A stretch of DNA of 55,345 nucleotides, taken from the NCBI GenBank assembly GCA_017525525.1, contig JAFXSQ010000068.1, positions 1 to 55,345 of the forward strand, given 5' to 3'. The position numbers and the translations under genes were made by a program. This document shows positions 51,107 through 55,345 of the stretch, piece by piece. Positions within the stretch are counted from its first letter, which is position 1; the number at the start of each line of letters is the position of its first letter. Origin of the DNA: Lachnospiraceae bacterium (GTDB lineage Bacteria; Bacillota; Clostridia; Lachnospirales; Lachnospiraceae). The notes below the pieces were generated by a model. The model saw nothing but the letters and a program-made list of their open reading frames with translations. It was not told where the DNA came from and ran no database searches.

Positions 51107-51180
51107 AAGATCCTTCGCTATGCATAGGATATGACGTCTTTGTGTCATTCTGAGGGCGCAGCCCGAAGAATCTTTGTCAT
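51107..51180 (-). repeat. short 5'-leader repeat (family S), rpiB copy
   Basis: On the minus strand GTCATATCCTATGCATAGCG then AAGGATCTTAT, directly before the rpiB AAGGAGG; an inverted AAGATTCTTCGGGCTGCGCC then CTCAGAATGACAC part precedes it, as in the fliS-HIT copy. Confidence 0.8.
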
Positions 51181-51290
51181 AATCTACTTTAACACTATCT
51201 TATTAAAGCGTTAAGTGCAGTGCATGAATTTTAGCATAATGCATGATGATTGTAAATCAGTTTTCTAAATCATTTTTTATTTATTGCTAC

Positions 51291-51319
51291 TTGTAATTGA
51301 TTGAGATTTTAGGTACAAT
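51291..51319 (+). promoter_or_regulatory. promoter of the ComEA-like lipoprotein gene
   Basis: TTGTAA (51291-51296), 17-bp spacer, TACAAT (51314-51319). Confidence 0.75.
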
Positions 51320-51369
51320 AGCATTTAGTGTTTGATGCGACGCAGGATACATTTTCAGGAGTGTTCTGT

Positions 51370-52023
51370 ATGCGCAAAAAAAGTTTTATAATCATTTTAG
51401 TCATGGCTACGCTGATGCTTGTTGCCTGCGGGGATAAGGCTGAGCTTTACATGGGCGCGGCGGCAGGAACGGATGTGGGTGCCGACACTGAAGTTAAGGA
51501 AACGGCTATCGGTACCGAAGGGACAGAGACGGTAAGCGGGAGTTCATCAAAGCAGTCTCTTAAGGAGGAGCAGCTTGCTTGTTATGTGTGCGGCGCAGTC
51601 GTTATGCCGGGGGTGTATTATCTTACTGAAGGTTCACGGAAGCAGGAGGCAGTATTGGCTGCCGGAGGCTTTACTGAGGCTGCGGCGCAAAGCTTTGTCA
51701 ATCTTGCCGAGAGAGTGAAGGACGGCGAGAAGATTTACATACCCACGGAGGATGAGCTTGAAGCCGGAAAGCTGCCGGTCGATTCCGATTTTGATACCGA
51801 CGCCGGTACATCGGCAGAAGCGGATAGCGGGCTTATCAATCTTAATACTGCGGATAAAAATCAGCTTATGACTTTGCCGGGAATAGGCGAGGCTAAAGCG
51901 GATTCGATTATAGCATATCGGGATGGACACGGAGGCTTCAAAAGTCCGGAGGAAATCCTTGAGGTGCAGGGTATAAAGGATGGGATTTATAATAAGATCA
52001 AAGATAAAGTGACAGTTGATTAG
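51370..52023 (+). CDS. ComEA-like DNA-binding lipoprotein
   Basis: 217 aa from ATG 51370 (AGGAG 7 nt upstream). Signal peptide ends M-L-V-A-C, lipid at Cys20. After a Thr/Gly/Glu linker come an SLBB-like domain (C-Y-V-C-G-A-V-V-M-P-G-V-Y) and two helix-hairpin-helix motifs (I-N-L-N-T-A-D, L-P-G-I-G-E-A-K-A-D-S-I-I, then I-L-E-V-Q-G-I). Same layout as ComEA, the surface DNA receptor for competence, but anchored by lipid in place of a membrane helix. No comEC is near. It precedes a two-component system by 19 bp. Confidence 0.88.
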   Translation: MRKKSFIIILVMATLMLVACGDKAELYMGAAAGTDVGADTEVKETAIGTEGTETVSGSSSKQSLKEEQLACYVCGAVVMPGVYYLTEGSRKQEAVLAAGGFTEAAAQSFVNLAERVKDGEKIYIPTEDELEAGKLPVDSDFDTDAGTSAEADSGLINLNTADKNQLMTLPGIGEAKADSIIAYRDGHGGFKSPEEILEVQGIKDGIYNKIKDKVTVD

Positions 52024-52042
52024 ACATATTAGGAGCGATGAT

Positions 52043-52729
52043 ATGAAAAGGGTTCTTGTTGTAGATGATGAAAAATCCATAGTAAAGGGAATTAAGTTCT
52101 CACTTGAGCAGGATGACATGCAGGTGGATGTGGCCTATGACGGAGAGAATGCCGTTGAGCTTGCCAAGATGAACAAGTATGATATGATTCTTCTGGACAT
52201 TATGCTTCCGGGCTATTCGGGACTTGAGGTATGCCAGATGGTAAGAGAGTTCTCGGATGTGCCGATAATCATGCTTACCGCAAAGGGTGAGGATATGGAC
52301 AAGATACTGGGACTAGAGTACGGCGCAGATGATTACATTACAAAGCCGTTCAATATACTTGAGGTTAAAGCGAGAATAAAGGCCATATTCAGGAGGAATA
52401 GCAAGAACCAGGATTCGAAGGATGATGTAAAGACCATTGAATCAAGAGGGCTGAAAATTGACTGCGAGAGCAGAAGAGTATATGTTGAAGGCAAGGAAGT
52501 AAATCTTACCGCTAAGGAATACGAGCTTGTATTTTTGCTGGTATCCAATCCGAACAAGGTTTACTCCAGAGAACAGCTATTGAAGACTATATGGGGTTCA
52601 ACCTATCCCGGAGACGCGCGAACAGTGGATGTTCATGTCAGGAGATTAAGGGAAAAGATTGAAGCCACGCCGGCAGAACCCAAATATATCCATACAAGAT
52701 GGGGCGTCGGATACTATTTCATGGAATAA
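52043..52729 (+). CDS. OmpR-family response regulator
   Basis: 228 aa from ATG 52043 (AGGAG 7 nt upstream). A receiver (V-D-D-E at 7-10, phospho-Asp in I-L-L-D-I-M-L-P-G near residue 53, K-P-F-N at about 102) and a C-terminal winged helix (L-T-A-K-E-Y-E-L, R-T-V-D-V-H-V-R-R-L-R-E-K-I, W-G-V-G-Y-Y-F). Resembles WalR/PhoP-type regulators. Six bp before the kinase gene. Confidence 0.95.
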   Translation: MKRVLVVDDEKSIVKGIKFSLEQDDMQVDVAYDGENAVELAKMNKYDMILLDIMLPGYSGLEVCQMVREFSDVPIIMLTAKGEDMDKILGLEYGADDYITKPFNILEVKARIKAIFRRNSKNQDSKDDVKTIESRGLKIDCESRRVYVEGKEVNLTAKEYELVFLLVSNPNKVYSREQLLKTIWGSTYPGDARTVDVHVRRLREKIEATPAEPKYIHTRWGVGYYFME

Positions 52730-52735
52730 TCTTAT

Positions 52736-54241
52736 ATGAGCGAAGATAAAAAAGAAATAAAAGATAAAAAAGAGGATTCTCTGAAAAAAACAACAAAAAA
52801 ACGTGTATCGGAAGTCAAACAGAAAAAAACCCGGGCTGAGAAAAAGTCTGTCTCACTTGGGTTTTTTGTTGTGTCTTCCGTTGTGCTTATAGTTACGGTG
52901 CTTGTTGCCGCTTACATTATATTTTCCGACAGGATATACGGAAGCTACGAAAAACAGTCGCTTAAGACTTCGGTTGTCAAGCAGGGGGATATAATCTCCG
53001 GAGAGCTTTGCAGGGACGGTTACCTTAAGGTTACGAGTGAGACGAGGGGACGCATGAGCGCTTCGGCCGAGGAGCTTGCGGGGCGCGTGATAGTCGTGGA
53101 TACCTCGTACAAGGTAAAGGCGGACACCTTCGGACAGATAGAGGGTTCCTATATCGTGAGCGAAAATATGATCCGCATTATGACAGGAGCGGTAAAAGAG
53201 CTTTATACCGAGGATGAGGATCATGTAAGATATGTGCGTCAGGTTACAAATGACGGTGTCTGTGTCGGCGCCGTTATAGTAACAGCTTCGACAAAAAATA
53301 TAGGAAATACCCTTAACAGATCCCTTACCATAAGGATAGTCCTCTTTGTATTCATGTTCATTCTGTGCGTGCTTTTCGCGGGCATGGTCGGAACGGTTGC
53401 GACAAGGGGCATAAGGAAGATTACGAAGCGGATGGAGACCGCGAAGGCAGGACATCTTGACGATAGTATGCCGGTCAAGGGATTTACCGAGTTAAGAAGG
53501 CTGACGGCTAATTATAACGATATTATAGGAAAGCTGATGACCATAGATTCCACAAGACAGGAATTTGTGTCAAATGTGTCGCATGAGCTTAAAACTCCGA
53601 TTACCTCCATGAAGGTTCTCGCCGATTCACTTGTTTCAAATGAAGATGCAGATCTTCCGATGTATAAGGAGTTCATGACTGACATTGTTGCCGAGATAGA
53701 CCGTGAGAGCAAAATAATCACGGACCTTCTCACTCTTGTCAAGGTTGAAAACCAGAATGCGAAGATGAACATAGAGCAGGTAGATATCAACGGATTGATA
53801 GAGGTTATCTTAAAGCGGGTAATGCCCATAGCCGATGAGCGGGGAATAGAGATAAACTATGAGAGCTTCCGTGATGTTATCGCCGATGCGGATGAAGTTA
53901 AGCTTTCCCTTGCATTTACGAATATTATTGAGAATGCGGTCAAGTATAATGTGGACAACGGCTTTGTGAATGTAAGCCTTAATGCGGACCACAAGTTCTT
54001 TCATGTGAAGGTGGCCGATTCCGGCGTGGGAATTCCCGAGGATGAAAAGGACAAGGTCTTTGAGAGATTCTACCGTGTGGATAAGGCGAGAAGCAGAGAT
54101 ACCGGCGGCACGGGCCTCGGACTTGCCATAACCAGAAATGTTATAACCATGCATCACGGAACCATAAAGCTTTACAGCGAATCCGGACAGGGTACCACCT
54201 TTACCGTTAAGATACCGTTAAAGTACAGCGAAGAGGATTGA
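52736..54241 (+). CDS. membrane sensor histidine kinase
   Basis: 501 aa. Lys-rich cytoplasmic N-terminus (1-36), membrane helix about 39-62, an outside domain (about 63-195; single small sensor domain of Cache/PAS-like size), a second helix about 196-222, HAMP (R-K-I-T-K-R-M-E), HisKA with V-S-H-E-L-K-T-P (about 281), and HATPase (I-I-E-N-A-V-K-Y, D-S-G-V-G-I, G-G-T-G-L-G-L-A-I). Pairs with the preceding regulator; layout is like WalK/MtrB. Stop 6 bp before the GerMN lipoprotein. Confidence 0.95.
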   Translation: MSEDKKEIKDKKEDSLKKTTKKRVSEVKQKKTRAEKKSVSLGFFVVSSVVLIVTVLVAAYIIFSDRIYGSYEKQSLKTSVVKQGDIISGELCRDGYLKVTSETRGRMSASAEELAGRVIVVDTSYKVKADTFGQIEGSYIVSENMIRIMTGAVKELYTEDEDHVRYVRQVTNDGVCVGAVIVTASTKNIGNTLNRSLTIRIVLFVFMFILCVLFAGMVGTVATRGIRKITKRMETAKAGHLDDSMPVKGFTELRRLTANYNDIIGKLMTIDSTRQEFVSNVSHELKTPITSMKVLADSLVSNEDADLPMYKEFMTDIVAEIDRESKIITDLLTLVKVENQNAKMNIEQVDINGLIEVILKRVMPIADERGIEINYESFRDVIADADEVKLSLAFTNIIENAVKYNVDNGFVNVSLNADHKFFHVKVADSGVGIPEDEKDKVFERFYRVDKARSRDTGGTGLGLAITRNVITMHHGTIKLYSESGQGTTFTVKIPLKYSEED

Positions 54242-54247
54242 CAGTAC

Positions 54248-55165
54248 ATGAAGAAGCATACGAAGAAAAAGTATATAGCGCTCAATTTAATAGCGGTTAT
54301 TATGCTGATATGTCTTACGGGCTGCTCCATGCCATTTTCAGGTAAAGGAGCTGACCTCGAATCGGAGTATGTCAGACCCGGCAACGGTGAAGCTTATATC
54401 TATTACCATGAGGACATGAGCATAAAAAGGCGGGATAATGTCTACCAGATTAGACAACCGGATGTGTTGTCTGCCTCTGTGGAGGAGCTTCTCGGGGAGC
54501 TGATGAAGGAGTATGAGGGGATATTCTCGTTTTACACTTATATGTTTGATGAGAGCAATATCAGACTTGAGGTTTCGTTTACCGCCGTATCGCCGCTCTC
54601 GAGGGAGGAGGTTCTTCTTTCGACGGCGTCGGTCTGCACAACGCTCTTCCAGCTTGACGGAATAAGTGCTATTAAGATCAATATATCGGATGATGATAAT
54701 AAGATCCTGCTTTCCGAGGATTATGACAGATCATCGTTTTTCTTCGGAGGCTATGACAGCGCAGAGGGCTATAATGAAAAGTCGGTTAAGGTATATATGC
54801 CGTATAACGGTGATGCGAAGCTGAAGGCATATATGCTCCGCGTTAATCCGGATTATCATCTGTCGGAGCAGGAGCTTATAATAAACTATCTTGCAGAGCA
54901 GGAATGCATTCCGTCTGGAACCTCGGTTATATCGGTCAGTGTTTCGGAGGGCGAATGTGTGCTGGATTTAAGCCCTGAGTTTGAGACAGGTCTTCCGGGA
55001 AGGACGGCGGGAGAAGTATTGTACTCAGTGGTTAATTCAATAACATCTTTAGACGGAATAGACAGGATAAGGATTCTGGTGGACGGACAGTCGCGCGAGG
55101 ACTTTAACGGGATTGAGCAGATAAGGGATTCGATGGTATTTAACGCCGATATAGTGGCTGAATAG
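54248..55165 (+). CDS. GerMN-domain lipoprotein
   Basis: 305 aa. Signal peptide ends I-C-L-T-G-C, lipid at Cys26. Two GerMN-like domains: about 70-150 (diverged) and about 180-298 (V-K-V-Y-M-P-Y, L-K-A-Y-M-L-R-V, then G-T-S-V-I-S-V-S-V, C-V-L-D-L-S-P-E-F, L-Y-S-V-V-N-S-I-T). GerMN occurs in spore germination protein GerM and in LpqB. Co-transcribed with a kinase and regulator, as LpqB is with MtrAB in actinobacteria, so it may modulate the kinase outside the membrane. No second gene needed; a terminator follows. Confidence 0.9.
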   Translation: MKKHTKKKYIALNLIAVIMLICLTGCSMPFSGKGADLESEYVRPGNGEAYIYYHEDMSIKRRDNVYQIRQPDVLSASVEELLGELMKEYEGIFSFYTYMFDESNIRLEVSFTAVSPLSREEVLLSTASVCTTLFQLDGISAIKINISDDDNKILLSEDYDRSSFFFGGYDSAEGYNEKSVKVYMPYNGDAKLKAYMLRVNPDYHLSEQELIINYLAEQECIPSGTSVISVSVSEGECVLDLSPEFETGLPGRTAGEVLYSVVNSITSLDGIDRIRILVDGQSREDFNGIEQIRDSMVFNADIVAE

Positions 55166-55177
55166 GATTTATAAATT

Positions 55178-55210
55178 CAAACAGGCAGGCCTAAACTGCC
55201 TGTTTTTTTT
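55178..55210 (+). terminator. terminator after the GerMN gene
   Basis: AAACAGGCAG (55179-55188) pairs with CTGCCTGTTT (55196-55205), followed by a T run. Confidence 0.92.
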
Positions 55211-55313
55211 ATGTGCACGACCGCGTAATGTAATCAGCCGCTTTGCGGCACGCGGTCGGCACGGCGATAAGTGAGACAGGAAATCTTTGATTTCCGTTGT
55301 CGAACTTATACAG
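55211..55313 (+). repeat. structured repeat (family C) at the right edge
   Basis: Outer GACCGCGT/ACGCGGTC around GCCGC-ttt-GCGGC, then GATAAGTGAGAC, a GGAAATC-ttt-GATTTCC hairpin and ACTTAT. Compared with 21570 and 37615, both arms of each stem changed together. It joins a family C head to a family B-like frame. A further palindromic stretch (GAGTAGTAGGG...CCCTACTC) runs into the window edge at 55345. Confidence 0.8.
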
Positions 55314-55345
55314 AGTAGTAGGGTGCGACTGCGTCTTCCCTACTC

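Overview
The window looks like a chromosomal segment of a motile, low-to-mid GC Gram-positive anaerobe, most likely a Lachnospiraceae member (Clostridia). Supporting signs are the secA-prfB gene order, a long SRP RNA with an Alu-type half, two candidate SigD/sigma-28 promoters (one before a flagellin gene), a Zur-like regulator beside a zinc-type ABC transporter, and several uncharacterised families typical of that group. Assignment below family level is not possible from the sequence. I see no rRNA, tRNA, CRISPR array, insertion sequence or prophage.

Layout. 1-397: 74-bp tandem repeats and the secA promoter. 398-8236: secA, prfB (with its programmed frameshift), cheW-like, hom, lysC, dCMP deaminase and a YcxB-like membrane protein. 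8237-8719: a dense non-coding block with a 22-bp direct repeat, a large palindrome and a ~230-nt inverted-repeat element whose tip folds as a hammerhead-like three-way junction. 8720-10407: tsaE-tsaB-rimI. 10492-14109 (minus): a diguanylate cyclase, a soluble chemoreceptor and a FIST-domain sensor. 14378-20311: a four-gene unit of unknown function (1164-aa helical protein with late hydrophobic segments, a YbjN/chaperone-like acidic protein, a tandem GNAT-like protein, a membrane protein with a degenerate GGDEF domain), then pncC, a lipoprotein and a hybrid histidine kinase. 23768-27076 (minus): pckA, a broken small gene, a GNAT acetyltransferase and tadA. 27414-27671: SRP RNA. 27758-30394: an HD protein and an acyltransferase. 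30724-33500: a zinc-type operon (Fur-family regulator, ATPase, permease, unusual lipoprotein). 33603-37573: a glycosyltransferase and a FliK-like 980-aa protein behind a SigD-type promoter. 37979-41919: iorA-iorB-paaK. 42058-44089: flagellin and a FliS-like chaperone. 44208-50640: HIT protein, glycosyltransferase, polyprenyl-phosphate sugar transferase and two polytopic membrane proteins. 50658-51086 (minus): rpiB. 51370-55165: a ComEA-like lipoprotein, a two-component system and a GerMN lipoprotein.

How genes fit together. hom and lysC are the threonine/lysine branch enzymes; tsaE, tsaB and rimI are the usual t6A/acetyltransferase operon; iorAB with paaK fit oxidative decarboxylation of aryl pyruvates with aryl-acid/aryl-CoA interconversion; cheW-like, the MCP, flagellin, FliS and the FliK-like protein are parts of motility and chemotaxis.

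The most unusual property is the intergenic DNA. At least six families of short palindromic repeats recur, several with paired changes in both stem arms as expected of structured RNA or DNA hairpins. One family sits repeatedly just 5' of start codons inside operons, supplying stop codons (tsaE, pncC) and apparently a ribosome binding site (rimI). Another appears inserted inside a copy of a different family, suggesting mobility. These repeats, the hammerhead-like element and the 14378-20311 gene unit are the best candidates for undescribed biology.
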